From Haliclystus octoradiatus (lineage: Eukaryota > Cnidaria > Staurozoa > Stauromedusae > Haliclystidae): 64,000 bases of DNA. A program made the position numbers and the translations under genes. The stretch is from positions 9,183,402-9,247,401 of the forward strand of contig OU744447.1 of assembly GCA_916610825.1 (NCBI GenBank), read 5' to 3'. The notes beneath the pieces were generated by a model that saw only the letters and a program-made list of their open reading frames with translations, was not told where the DNA came from and made no database searches. Positions 46,601 through 61,400 of the stretch are shown in pieces (within the stretch, counting starts at the first letter, position 1; the number at the start of each line of letters is the position of its first letter).

Positions 46601-49400
46601 AAATAGAAAATAACTGTTCCAAATATGATTAATTTAAATATAAATGTTTCACAATGAAATTGTAATCAAAAGTCTCCCAAAAGGCTAGATTACAAGTAAA
46701 CAATTAAACAATTGAACATTACTTTAACACAATGAAACTATAATCAAACATTTCTGTCTGTTAGGATTCATCTAATGCCAGCCAAAGGATCTACCCTCCA
46801 CATGGAAGATGTTTCCATGGTTATCCTGTGACGATTATTATTCAAGAGGAAAATAACAAAGAACAGTCAACAATGAATGTTAGTACAATTGAACATTCAT
46901 TTTCTATGTTTATTTTTTTGTTGTTTCGTATTTGTTTAGAAATAAACAGGATAATGTGATGTTTTCATCGAACTGCTACTCTATAGATTAAAGTCATTTT
47001 CTGATACATATTGCAATGTACCTGCTTATCTGCAACCTGGATTTGAAATATGAAGTGTTTTGTGTTCAGGTTCTTCTTAAGCAGTTTAAAATAAGTGCAA
47101 CAAATTTGACCTTCATTAATGCAGGTTACGCAGTATTGGAATTGTTTTGTATGTTTTATCGTCATTTAGGCTGAAACAAACGAGGCATTGTCATCATTGC
47201 ATCAACGCATTGCTCAACGTGTTAGATTGTCTTCTGATCAATGCCAATTATATGTCAATGATAAACAGGTATTTCTCTATTTGTGATTTCAACACACAAA
47301 CCTGATTGTACCTGCCTTCAAATTGAGCATGGCGTAACATTTGTCAAAATGCCAAATTAATGCTCTTTTATTACTTTTGCCTCTTAAATGGAAAAACATT
47401 ATTAATTACTATTGTTTTCAGTTTTCTCAGGCAGATAGATCAAAACTGCTACACCAGCTTGGTTTTAACGAACAGCAAGTAGTGAATGTACGGTCAACAT
47501 TGTCTGTATCATCTGTGTCATCAACACCATATGACGAACAGGTAAAATTATAATGCGCTAAAATCTTTCTGCCTTTATTTTGCACATACTGCTAAAAAGG
47601 CACAGGAAAATTTGCTCTTTTAACAGTTAAGTAATAATTAATTTTTATTTTGAAATTCGTAGATGACAAATCGTATCACAGCATCTAGTAAGGAGAAGGT
47701 AAATCCACTTGTTTTTATATTTGTTATATATTAAATCTGATTTTGAAAGGTAAAACTACTGTATTATTTTAACCCTGAAGGAAAAGACATCTCCTGGTTA
47801 CCTTTTAGCATTTGAATACAAGGCATTTGATAAGTTTTATCATCTAGCAGAACTGGAAGAACCAAGGTAATCATTTATGTTGTATCATTATATACAGTCA
47901 AACTTGCATTGACACCAAAAACTTTTTACACATATTTGGATAGCTGATGTTAAATGATAAAGAATGATGAAGAGGATTTCTCAATTTGGATGCGAGTTAA
48001 CCAAGATCGTTAATGTTGAATCTATTATTTTTGGTCATTCTCATTCTTCAAAACTGGGAACAATATCATTCAATTTTTCTGAACTACTATAGGAAAAAAT
48101 ATGGGTCAGAATTATAAAAATAAATAAATCTCCTTTCATTCAAAATTAAAAGTTTCTAGCAACCAAGTCAGATATGTCTACAGCTTTGCTGGGACATGTC
48201 ATTTTTCTTGAAATGAATACAGTCTATTAAGGAAGTTGGGAGTAATAATCAAGGTAACATGAAAGTTTCTATGAGAAATATAATATGGAAAGTAGCTACA
48301 GTGAAACCTGTACATAACAGCCAGATATGAGAGATCGATAAATTGACTACTATATGCACTTGGCCTTTATATACAGGGTTGATTTAATGGAAAATGATAT
48401 TTCAGACATTACAAGAGTGACCACTGTAGACAGATGGCCGCTATATAGAGGTGACTGTTATAACAGGTTTGGATGTAATCAGGGCAATATCAAGTAATTT
48501 TAATTTGTTTGAAATTGTTTAAGGTTATAGCCTTTGTTGAATTTTATTTTTAGAATTACTCAGTCGCTGAGGGATCTTATGTTACTTCTTCCAACCGACC
48601 CCGAAATTTTAGAAGCGCTTGAAGTCTTCAATTTGCAGGTAGAACTCAACTCCATGCTATGTATTAAAGGAGAATTAGCTCAAATAGCAGACCAGCCAGA
48701 CTTAAGAGACTAGATTTCAAATCACCCTTAGGTCAACTCAGCCTTGACTCTTTATCTGAAACAGCAAGAGAGTATCATCTTCGGACTAAATTTAATCTCT
48801 GAACATTTAGACTTTGCCGACGGATCAGAAGAAGGCTAATATTTCCATCAATTTATCAATGTTGTTCTAAAACAATTCTGTTGGAAAACAATGCCAATAT
48901 AGAATGGCCTGCCTAATATACAAAATGCTGTTTGTATTTGTTTTTATCGTAAAAACATTATATTTGTAAATTTATTCATTTGGCCAAGGTTTTAAAATCA
49001 TCTGAGAATAAATGTTTTTTACAAATGAAAATAGTTTTTTGCTGTAATTATCGAACAAGAGTCTCTGACAGGCTTAGTCAACTTGGTTGGCTATCAGTCA
49101 GATACAAAATAACATCTCAACAGCTAATCTTCACACGCAAAATCAAATTTAACATGGCCCCTCCTGTGCTTCTCCATCTATTCAAAAAATTGCATTCCAC
49201 AAAAATATGCTTGTATTCCCATAACGACATCTTCATTGAGCCAAGCCATCCACATTCATTAAAACATGCTGGTTCTCGAAAGGTTCTCGATGGTCTTGCA
49301 TCTGGGATGAAGGTGGTTACTAGTGACAGTGCTAGATTTAAGCATCTCCTCAAGAATCAAATGCATGTCAATAACATATTTAACTAATTTTTTACTCATT

Positions 49401-49434
<34 letters not shown>

Positions 49435-52400
49435 TTATTCTCTCTGTGAATAATTCTCTTTCTACTATAACATGTTTTAACCTGTTGTTATATTCTTGCT
49501 TGTCACACTCCCGTGAAAAAAGCTCCTAGCTGATCAGGTACTGTATAAATGATGATGTCATTGTTTTGGTAAAATATATGCATATGCACTGCTCTGTGAG
49601 AATTAGGTTACATCATCTACTCCCTCTGATAATTAATCAGTAACAACCTGTGCGAAAAAAGTTCATGAGTTCATGAACGTGAAATTGCCCAAAAATTCCT
49701 GAACTGTTCATGAACTTTCAGGCAATTTCACGTTCATGAATCAGTTCATGAACCAGTTCATGAAGTGTTCATGAACTCTTTGTGACTGTTCATGAACCCA
49801 CACAAAAAAGTTCATGAACTGTTCATGAAATTCATGAATTGTTCAACTGTTCATGAACTGCTCATGAACTGTTCATGAACTCTCAGGCAATTTCACGTTC
49901 ATGAATCAGTTCATGGACTCTTTGTGACTGTTCATGAACCCACAAAAAATGTTCATGAACTGTTCATGAAGTTCATGAATTGTTTAACTGTTCATGAACT
50001 GTTCATGAATTGTTTAACTGTTCATGATCTGTTCATGTACTGATGAATTTTTTTCGCAGGGGATGTCAGCTACCCAGTGTTATTAGTTGCACTACAACTG
50101 ACTGATTTTGTTATAATTATACTTATAGAATCCACTGACATTTTCTCCAAACACGAAAGCTGGCATTGCTACATCATCAACGTCAGTCTTTCATACCTAT
50201 TTCAACTGTAATTCATCACAGATGTCATCGTTTCGAGTTTTATACAATCTGCAGGTACCTTAATTTAAATTTTTAACTGTCTGAGGATCGCATAAAGCAT
50301 GAAACTTTAAGTAACAGTACCAAAATGTGTAGTCGTTGACTTCTTTATTGATACTTATTAATTTCAAAATTCATTTACTTTATAAATGTTTTTGAAAATT
50401 TCCATTTTCATTCTCTTACCTGAAGATATCATCATCATCACAAAAATATCAAAAGGAATAAAAAATTATGTCTCTTTTATCGTTGTATTTTATTGTAAAT
50501 TTGATAATGCTATGCGTTATTGAACAGACGTGAGAATTTTCAGACTTTTACTTGTGGATTTCAGACTATTCAACCATTATGAACTCTAGTTATTGTATTT
50601 TCCCATTGAAATCCATTACAAATAATCTAGGTTTACCTGCTGTCAGACTATTTTTGAAATTTCAATTTGAAAAGTTGTAAGAATTCCAAAGCGATCTCTT
50701 AAACAAATTACAATGAAATCTGTATATAGCAACAAGCTATGAGATGTAGAATGACCACTATAGACAAGTGGTCGTTGTATAGAGGTGGCTGTTATAACAG
50801 GTTTGACTGTATATCTCTGAACTCTTCTGTTATTGTAAATATGTAGGTTCTGACTAGCAAGTTGATGCCAACAGCTTTGCAAGATGGTGGCAATACAACA
50901 AATAAAATTTTCTGTGACAATTTCCTTGCCTATGGTGGCTTAAGGTGTGTTGTCAATAATCTGTGTTACTTATCTAATCTCTTGATTATAGTAAACGATG
51001 TTTATATGATCTGTTTCTATTTGTTGTATTTATTTATTTTTTGGTCATAGTCTTATACTAAACATCCTTCATTCTGGTCAGTTTCCTAGCAACGTCGATT
51101 ACAATCTGCGGCAATCGTGCTACTACATCTGTTTGCAAATTGCAAGGTGAGAAAGCTATTTTTGAATAAAACATGCAGTGATTAAAATCTAGTTGATGTA
51201 CACGCATGATTTTTCTTGTTTTTATACTTGTAATTTTGATAAGAGTTAGCATTTTGTTCTTGATTATTGGTAACAATGAACCTGTGATTTGTGTGAGACC
51301 AGCTAACAAATATCTCACTACTCTCAAGAGCATTTAAGTCACAGTAATAGTCAATGGAATTACTTGCCACACAACTAAAAGTAAACAACATTTTGTGGTT
51401 CATCTGTTCAGGTTTCTTCTTTGTGGTGATAGTATTGATGTCGATCAAAACAGATCAACAACAAGGACCTCACATTCTGTGTCGTTGTCGTCGTTTCAAG
51501 AGCATACAAGTGCCAGTAGTACAATGCCATCATCAAATACTCAAGCCTCAGATGTTTCCATGGCAACAAGTACACCTATCAAAATCAATAGAGTGTCTCA
51601 AAGAACCCCTCGTCGTCATCATTCAGCTGTCTCATCATGGCCTGGTACAAAGTTTATTAGCGGGTCACCTGCTGCAATGGTTATGGACATGTCTCCCTCT
51701 GCTAATAATAGTATGGTTTCTTCATCTTATGAAAGTTCAGCGTGTGTAACACCAGATTCTGTTTCTGATGCTAAAAGACCAAGAGCTGGTAGCATGGTAG
51801 AGGCAGTATCTTCAACAGTACGAATGGTGATTGATGTAAGCTCAACTATATTACAGTCAAACCTGTTATATTGCAGCCACCCTCATATAAAGACCACCTG
51901 TATATAATGAACGCTTAAGCGGAATCGTTATTCTATTGAAAAGCCCTGTATATGTAGATCTTATTACAGGTTTCATTATATTTTGACCATTTCTACTGAT
52001 TTTAAATTGAGGACAAAACCAACACCCTGATGTAAGAAGTAATGAAGAGAATTTTTTTAGGTCAATGTAGCCTACGTGAAGACTAAAATCTATCTTAACG
52101 AAAATGTTGGCTAGTTCAAGGAAAAGTTCTTATGTCGATGAATGATGTTAACCTTAATTGAAATCAATTCCAATTTTGAAAGGGCTCTTTGCAAATAACA
52201 TTATAAAATTGTCAAAATATACTACAGTTGAACTCGGTTAATTTCCCCTCTTTTATTTTCCCATTTTGCTTGATATCCCCACATAAAGCTGATTTCTATT
52301 TTCCATTCTCCATACTAACTCTCATATTCGTACCTCGCTTAATGTCCCTCTTTTCATCCGTACAAGATTGGGGATATTAAGCAAGTTCGACTTTAGCAAC

Positions 52401-55400
52401 ATCATAAAAATATACCAAATCAATGTAATAATGCTTCCATGTTATCTAGCTGGTAAGCCTTAATGGGTATGGTAAGGGATAATTTTGAAGCCTGCATTTG
52501 ACTAATTGAGATCCATGAATGACATCTTTTTCTTAAGTATAAGAGCTGTGTTTACATCAATTAGATCTATCTCATCTCTTTCAGACAATGAATAAGACCG
52601 AATTTCAAGATACAATTGTTCGGTTAATAAGTGTTGCGTGGGCTGCTGCAGCAGGTCAGTTGCATCTCAATCTAAATCAAGATGGAAATTCTAACGGTCA
52701 TCCATCTTTGAGACGCAATTCATCATCTGATCCTAATTCTTTGAAATCTGGAACATGCTTGCAATCGAAGCATGTTGACAACTTGGTGAGCTATGGATTT
52801 AAATTTTTGTGATTTATCATTTTCCCACAACCGGGTACTGCTGCAAGTACCTTTTTCACCAGGGTGGGTGGTTGATTAGGTGGTTAGTATTTTTTGGAGC
52901 GTGTGTGCATTCATGGGCCAAACGCACATCCTATCCCAATCCGAATGTGCTTCTCCCAGTGGTTGAATCCAAGACCATGCAGACCAAGGTATCCTCCACG
53001 CCTTAATCATGACGGCTCTACTGTTTTGATGACTTGACATTTTGCACAATTAATTCATTCTGAGTATTTATAGAACATGAAATATGTCAGTTAAAGCAGC
53101 TCAAGTTTATCACCTGTAAAGAAACAGGTCGTTTTCATAAATATATAGATAACTTTTGATTGTTTGGTTTTTTAACTGTAATCTTCTTTTACAATTTTGC
53201 TATTTCAGGATGCAAATCTCTCTTCCTCTGCCCTTCAATTGCTTGTGATGTGTCTTCAACTGCGGACAAACTTTTTGGACTCATTTTACAAACTATCATA
53301 TTGCAAAGATTTCATTATTGATGTGTTGACAGGTTCACCTAGCCAACAAGTAATTACGTACTTAGCAACTAAGATCATATTAAAATACCAATTTCCATCA
53401 GTCTATGACTTAATTTATTAATTTTATTTATTTAGGTACGCTCTTCTGCTGCTGAACAATTTGCCATTCTCGGTGATGCTAATGTGTTAGGTAAAATGAT
53501 AGATTTAATTTAATTTTATCCCAGGAGGTATCCTCATTACCATTTGCTCAAGACCAGATAAACTAATATATGTTAGTCAATATATGTTTGTTTCTACTCT
53601 TTTTCTATCGTTTAGATGCGAACATTCAACAGCCAAAATTATTTATATTGTCTGTGTTACTGAAAGCACCTTTACCTGTTTGGCATCAATCTTCAAATTC
53701 ACGTGGCGTCAATTCAAAGTAAGACAACATTAATTATCATCATTTGTTAAGAACCACCTGATAGCATTGCTACTTTGCTGTTACTTGTATTCTTGTTTTC
53801 TATTGAATTTAACCTCTGTAAATAGGTCGCCTTCAGGGTACGACAAAAGTGGGAATCCTGCAATCCTAGACTCCAGGAGGCTAGAAAAAATTCAGTAAAA
53901 AATTGACATTTTAACTACTCGTGGGTCAAGAAATCCAGAAGATAATGTTTTGAATTGTTCTAGGATTCAAAAAGGCTAAATCTTTCGTCGGTTACTGGCC
54001 GCCTGTTTGAATGGTTAATATTCTGATTTCATAACTGGCATTATAACGCAACTGTACTGCAAAATGTTTAAATGTGATCCTAATTCATGATATTGAGATT
54101 CCAGTACATATGGTGATGGCAGGATTTTCTCAAAATTGGCTTCAAGGGACAAGTATGACCAGCTGGCGCTACTACTTATAATGCTGTGCGTGTTTAAGTT
54201 CCGGTTGTCGTTCATCTTATTTCGATGTTTGAAAGCTTATGATTGGAAATCCATATTGTGAAAACCTCTAAGCCAGTTTCAACTTGAGCTCGTAGCAGTC
54301 ATTGGTCATTTCCCCTTAGCAAGAAGGTGATTTGAAAAGATTTTGCTAAAAGCTTACAGGTCATCTACCATGAGCTCATAGGGACAAAAATGATTCAATT
54401 CATATCCCCCTGTAGTCTCCCTTTCGACTCTAGGGTAGCATACATACATTCAAAACTACCTGCTTTACATTCGTCTTCTATTTTATTTAGGATAATTTGG
54501 CAATGTGAAGAATATTTTGAGCTATGCTGTGACTTGATTGGCAACCTCAGTGGTAAGTTAATAAAACATACGCTTTGATATGCTGGTTAGTAAACTGAGT
54601 GACTTGTGTTGGTAATTATCTTTTTTATTGTATTTTGCAGAAAGTGAACAAACTGATTTAAACATTGATGCAAACCAGCTTGCTTTAACTGAACTAGAAT
54701 GGTTACAGGCAGCAGAGCCTCAAGGTAGTAGTCCTAGCTAGAACCCTCTTACAATCAATAAACTTCATATAGAATCAAGGCTCAGTAAATTTGGGTAGGC
54801 CTACTGCTTGAAACAGCCGGTTGCAAGCAATTTGAAGTATTTATTTTACTTTTTTTTAATTAATGATAGCAATATGACTTGTGTTAGAGTTGATCTTCGA
54901 ATAAATATTGCACAGAACACCTTATATAAATAGTTAATGAACTGTTCATGAACAAATCAATATTTAGTCTGTTTAACGTCCATGGACTGTTTTCATAGGG
55001 TAGGTAATATTCATCTGATTTTTATGTACAATCTTGAACATTTGCATATTGACGGCTGGGAAGTAAAAAAAAATGTATAGTACGAGAATAATCACTGATG
55101 ATATTTCATCTGTTTCAGCGCCTTTCTTGCTTACTGGTCATCTGAAACTTGTTAATGTCATTTTAACTTGTGGGAATGTTGACAAGGAAAAACTTGGTTT
55201 GTATAAATTTCATTTCTCAAATATAGTGTCAAGAGTCTCTAGTTCTGATCTATTTCAAATTTGTTTCGAATATTTTCAAAGGTGCACAATTTCTGCCAGT
55301 CCTTCTCAACAAATTCCTCTCTTTTACACCTCAACAAAATGATTTGGCAGACAGGTTTGTATTTATATTTGTGTTTTCATTTAATTTTATAATTTTATAA

Positions 55401-58400
55401 TTTTACATATAATTTTATTATATGTTTATGTGTTGTTGTGATATTTTTCAACATGAATTTGCACATATAATATAACTAATTTTCTGTCAATCTTGTACAC
55501 TGCCATCTTCACTGATATTGTTATGATGAGAGCAGATGAACCTAACAAAAACCTGTTTTGTAGCACATCAGATCAAACGATGCCTGAAAGGAATGTAAAT
55601 AGGCAGTAAATTATAAATATGTTCTAGTAAACAATGAGTCAAATTAGACTTGTTTATCACAACATTGGTTAAATACATTTTATCATGATTGTCTATTATG
55701 ATTGTATTCATCGATTCAATGCTCAATTTATAAATATTATACAGTGAAACCTGTATATAACGGCCAGTTACGAGAGGTAGATAAACTGCCCATTATAGAC
55801 TTGTGGCCTTTATATGCAGGTTTGATTCAATAGAAAATACTATTTTAGACATTGAAAGAGTGACCACTATAGACAGGTGACCGCTGTATAGAGGTGACCG
55901 TTATAACAGGTTTGACTGTATCCTTCATTGAATTTATGATTTTTTAGTTAAATAAAACTCTTCATGATTTCAGGAATATCAATCATAGAATGCAATACTT
56001 GATGGCTTTTATTTTAATATAAATACCATTTTGTTTATTTTCAAGTTTGATTTTGTTCAACTGCAGAACAGTTGTTCTCAATCTTCTTTCGTCATTTGCT
56101 GACCATTGCTCTTCTAACTTTTGTCAAATCACACATCAACTAGCTGACAAATACCATGCAAAGATTTTATCTAATCTACAGTGGGATGTAAGTAGCAAAT
56201 TGTGAATAATGCATGATAACAATGGTCAGACTAATCACTGATTAACAGTGCAATCACTGACTTGCAGGCTAGGTTGCACTACTAATGTTCTCCACTAAAT
56301 GTGTGCAAATCTGAACGGATTTTGGATTGTATTCAGATTGAGTTTCAGCTATCAGATCAGATTAACATTGTTCTGTCGGATTAAATCGCATTTTGAGAAT
56401 ATTTTTACATATTTTTTGCAGTTTTCAACTTCTGTAACTACAATTAGTCAAATCATACCATTCTGATGATTAAGAAACTGTAGTCAACAATATCAATAAT
56501 AATCACCTTTAGTTTGGTAACAGTCAAATTGCAGCATTAAAAATCATTTAAAAGGCTACAAAAATTTTGTAATTTGTTTCTGATTTAGGATGAACATTTT
56601 GAGATCGGATCAGATTATTTTTCAATCTTGAAATTCAGATCGGATTTGGATTTTGGATAGTTTGTACCCGTGGTCAGTTTTCTTGAAATCTGATCCAATG
56701 CACACCTCTATTCTCCACGTCACTCTTTTTAATCACATGATCAAATGGCTGATACAATATTGTATTATCACAACAATTAGTGACTCCAACACATGTACTT
56801 GTAGCTGTTATGACTACTTGCTTCAATGTATTCATTACTTATATCTATTTTTGTTTGTTTTTAGTTTAGTCCTTTGGTCAATCCACGACCAGCCAGTGGT
56901 TTTGTTGGTTTAAAGAATGCAGGGGCAACATGTTACATCAATAGTGTATTACAACAATTGTATATGCAACCCTATATACGCGATGTTAGTACAATTACAT
57001 TAGTTTATTATTTAAATGTAATTTTGGTTGTGGGCACGAGGTATTTCGGTGGATTTCAATCCTTATTTACCCCAGGAAACTGATAGAATCTATATTTATT
57101 CCACTGGTATTGAGTTTCAATAAGACATTATCTATTTTCTCAGTGTTAGTCTATGCAATTTCTTTTTGCTTATTTGTCTGCTGTATTTTGGAAACTCAGC
57201 TTTTATTTATCAGATTACCTAATGAATAAAATTTCTCTATGATATTTTTTATTGATAAAATGATTAGCACATCATCATCATCGTCATTTATTCGCCACCT
57301 ATTCATCTATTCAAAACTTCGAGCTTAATTTACTTGACTGTAATTTAACAATTTTTCAATATAAGGAAGTCATTATTATGATAGATACCAAAGTTGTATG
57401 TACTTAAATTGTATAAATGTAGTTTGCTTTTCACCTACGTGATAGCATATACATAAAATAAACAGAAAATGAATTCAGAGCCTTGAAAATCCATAGAAAC
57501 GTCCATAAACTCATAATTTGAATGCATATAACCCTCAATAACCATATGAAAGCCAGCCATTTAGCCATATGAGGGGAATACTTTGAAGTTATCTAAACCA
57601 TGATATTCCAAATAAATCATTTTTTATTTTTTTATTTGATTATTTATGTATATAATGTTTCATTATTTTTGTTTCAGAACGTATTAAAAGCAAACCCTCA
57701 GAATCCTGCAATTGAATCACCTGAGAAGTGAGTTTTTAATATGACCTTGTTATATACCATAAAACCCACTGAAAATTGCCAGGTATTATACAGACAGTGA
57801 AATCTGCATATAACATTTTTCCAAGACCAAACTGATTTCTACTTCTAGTGGAAAAGGAAACAAGTTTTTGTGTTATTTTCCTTTGGCATTTGATTTGATC
57901 GCAAGGAATAGAGGTGATCTTCATGCATAGCCTGGTCAAAGTTTTCCTCATTTTTGATTGAATTGAACATCGAACCATCATGCATAAAAGTTTGCTTTCA
58001 TACATATATACTATTCCTTATTATATTTATACTCTATATTGCCTATTTGACCACTATATACAGGTGGTCTTTATATAAAGGGTTAATTAAAAAAAAATCA
58101 ATTTTCGTACATTGCTACGGTGACCATCATAGACCAGAGCCATCTATTTACAAGAGTTGGGACACTCTTTTATGTGCCACTCTCATCTCCAATTGGACAG
58201 ATTTTTTAAGTCACATGTTTTATGGACGCCATTTCTGTTCCGTCAAACCCATGCTTGCAAAATATGAACAAAGCTCGCAAAAATTATACGAATTCAAAAG
58301 CTTTCCGTTCAAAAGCAAAACCTCTTTTTCAATGGACCCAAAATGGCGATTTTTGAGCCCCAAGTGTTGCGTGTCCCAACTCTAGATGGCTCTGCAATAG

Positions 58401-61400
58401 ACATGTGACAGAGGTATAGAAGTTGTCTTTATAGAAGGTTTAACTGTGTTAGAATTTCACTACAATAGACGCCAAGGAATGCATAAACTGCAGATATGTG
58501 ACAACTGTACGTCAACTGATTGTTTTAATATTTTTTTAGCTTACTCTATTTGATTCAATCCATCTTTGGCCATCTTATGGAGAGTAGAATAGAATTTTTT
58601 GTTCCTGAACAATTCTGGAAATCATTTCGTCTGTGGGGCATGCCAGTTAACGTCAGAGAGCAACAAGTAACTATTAACATATTGATAAAAAAGTTTACTT
58701 TTGAAGCTTACAACTCACAGCTGTTAATTGTTTAACATTTGATATCTTTTTAGGATGCGTTGGAGTTTTTCATTAACATCACTGACCAACTTGATGAACA
58801 GCTCAAGGTTATTATTACAAATATTCAAGTTTCTATTTTTCAGAAAGAGAATATTGAAGCTTGATTACCCCTGCGAAAGAATTAATTGAGTTCATGAACG
58901 TCAAATGGCCCGATTTTTATGAACTTTTCACAAACTGCTCATGAACTGTTCATAAAATTTAGGCCATTTAATGTTCATGAACTGTTTTCATGGAGTATCA
59001 TAATCTTTCTTATTGTTAATCATTCAAATGTACCTAAAAGTTTACATAAACTCATAATAAAGTAGAAATATATTTGCGTTTCACAGGAATGACTTCATTG
59101 TTGTACCTTTGAATTCCACAATCTCGACTTATTTTGCATTTTCATCATCGATTCAAGAACTCTGATGATAAAATAGATGTTTTAAAATTCTGATTTGGAA
59201 TATTTTATAAAATTTGCAACTTTTTTAACTTTTGCAGGAGATTGGTAAACGTGAAATTTTTAAGAATATGTTTTGTGGAGTATTTGCTGATCAAAAAACA
59301 TGCAGTGAATGCCGTAATTGGTAAGTAGAGATATAATTGATTTCAAATAAAAACAAGGTTGTCACAAAGGGTTTAGTTGTCCGAAGACCAATCTGTCAGA
59401 CAGGAAACCTTATCCAGCATTGTTTTTCAAAATAGTTGAGAATTCTGAAGAGTTGCTATCAAAAGTTCTAAATTTTGACTTATTTTGATTTCTATGATAT
59501 TAATTTCTAATAAAAACATAATTTAAAACTAAAAGAGGCTATAATTTTTTAACAAAAAATATACGATAATTGAGAATCTCTCGATTTTTTGTGTTAGCCT
59601 CCTTGGAATCAGATTCATATGATCCAGCAGTTTGCAACAACGTGTCTGTGACAAATTATTTTCGAAATGTCTGTCAGAATAATAATTTTGCGATCATCAG
59701 ACAATCTCCAGTTGAGAAAATATAGCTGATCGATGATCCAAAATAAACATGTAAAACTCTGAGTTACAGAAATGCTCTTGTCTCGTTGATATGTATTACA
59801 TTGTCACAACTTTGTACATTCAACAGCTGTGAAAATGACGAAACATTTTGCGCTATCCCTGTGCCAGTGAAATGTGGCAATCTAGAGACATCATTACAAC
59901 AATTTGTTCAAGATGAAGTTATGGAAGGAGACAATGCCTACTTTTGTGAAAAATGCCGTGCGAGGGTATGTGTGCTATATAGCACAATTATAATTTGGTG
60001 TTTTATTGTTAATATCTGATTTGATATGGATGATGTATTTTAGAGGACAACAACAAAACGTACATGCATCAAAACGTTGCCACCTGTTTTAGTCATTCAA
60101 CTGAAAAGATTTTGGTATGACTGGGAGACGTCACGAGCCATTAAATTTGATGATTACTTCAAGGTATCACACTACTTACTGTATTCCAAATGATATTCTA
60201 AAATATCACGATGGTTTTCTGCGATCTGATTGGTCGAAAGAGCGTGCATGAAATCCTAGGGTAAAACATGGCTCCGAAAACCGGGAAAAACCGCAAGCTT
60301 CAAAAAGTTTGATCTGTGATAAAATACAGAATTTATAACTTTTTGATAACAATCCAATAAATATCTCAATAATGGCTACGATTTACAAAACGACATTTAG
60401 CTCAAGATGTTTTTATTTACTGAAAAGCGTGGTAAATGAGTTATTGGTCGTGTAACATGCAAAATAAAAACACAGAACGAAAGTCAATTATAGGCTACGC
60501 TGTTTCAAGGTAAACCTAAAATTTAAATAACAATTACTGCATTAATTTGCTAAAGAACTATTGTACCACTTATATTACAGACGTTCTTGTATATGTCTTT
60601 CTTTATTCGACAAAATCTATCTTGTTGTGGGATTCTCTTTATGCTGGTTTATGAATTGAAATTGAATTTTAAATTGTGAATTCATGAATTGAAAATTCGC
60701 CGTCGAATGAGATTCCGACATTTGTTTTATTTTAGAAAAGGGTTACCACATGCTTGCAAATGTTTGTATTCATATTTACTAAACGAGAAAATGTTGGGAG
60801 ACACGAGTGAAGCGCTAAAAAATCACGAGCTCCGAGCGAGTGATTTTTAGCTTCCTGAGTGTCTCCCAACATTTTCTCGTTTAGTAAATATGAATACAAA
60901 CATGGTAAGTATGTGGTAACCCTTTATTAACAATACAGTCAAACCTGTAATAGCAGTCACCTCTATACAGCAACCTCCTGTCTATAGTGGCCACTCTTGC
61001 AATGTCTAAAATAGTATTCTCTATTGAATCAAACCTGTATTTAAAGGCTACCTGTCTATAGTGGTCAATCTATCTACCTCTTGTAGCTGGCCATTATTTA
61101 TAGGTTTCGCTGTAATAGTATTACATTATAAGAATCTACTGCACTTCTTTTATACTCAACATATTGCTACACAAATTATACCAGAATTCATTGTCAGACA
61201 CAGCCGACAAGGATACGACTGTGCAGTAAGACAAAAAGATGTCAACAAATTTGCAGAAAAAGGTTAACAATGCCTCAGTGAAAACATCAAATTTTCATGA
61301 ACTGCTCATGAAAGGTCCTTGAAAAGCATACCATTTAATGTTCATCAAGCTATTATAACGCAATTGCTTATGCATATTTATCAATTAAGCAATACACATA

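Noticed and set aside
61061-61267. Possible extra USP24 exon
   Set aside because: The first part is MITE sequence, and exon 46 joins exon 47 directly in phase with the conserved [16 protein letters not shown] block.
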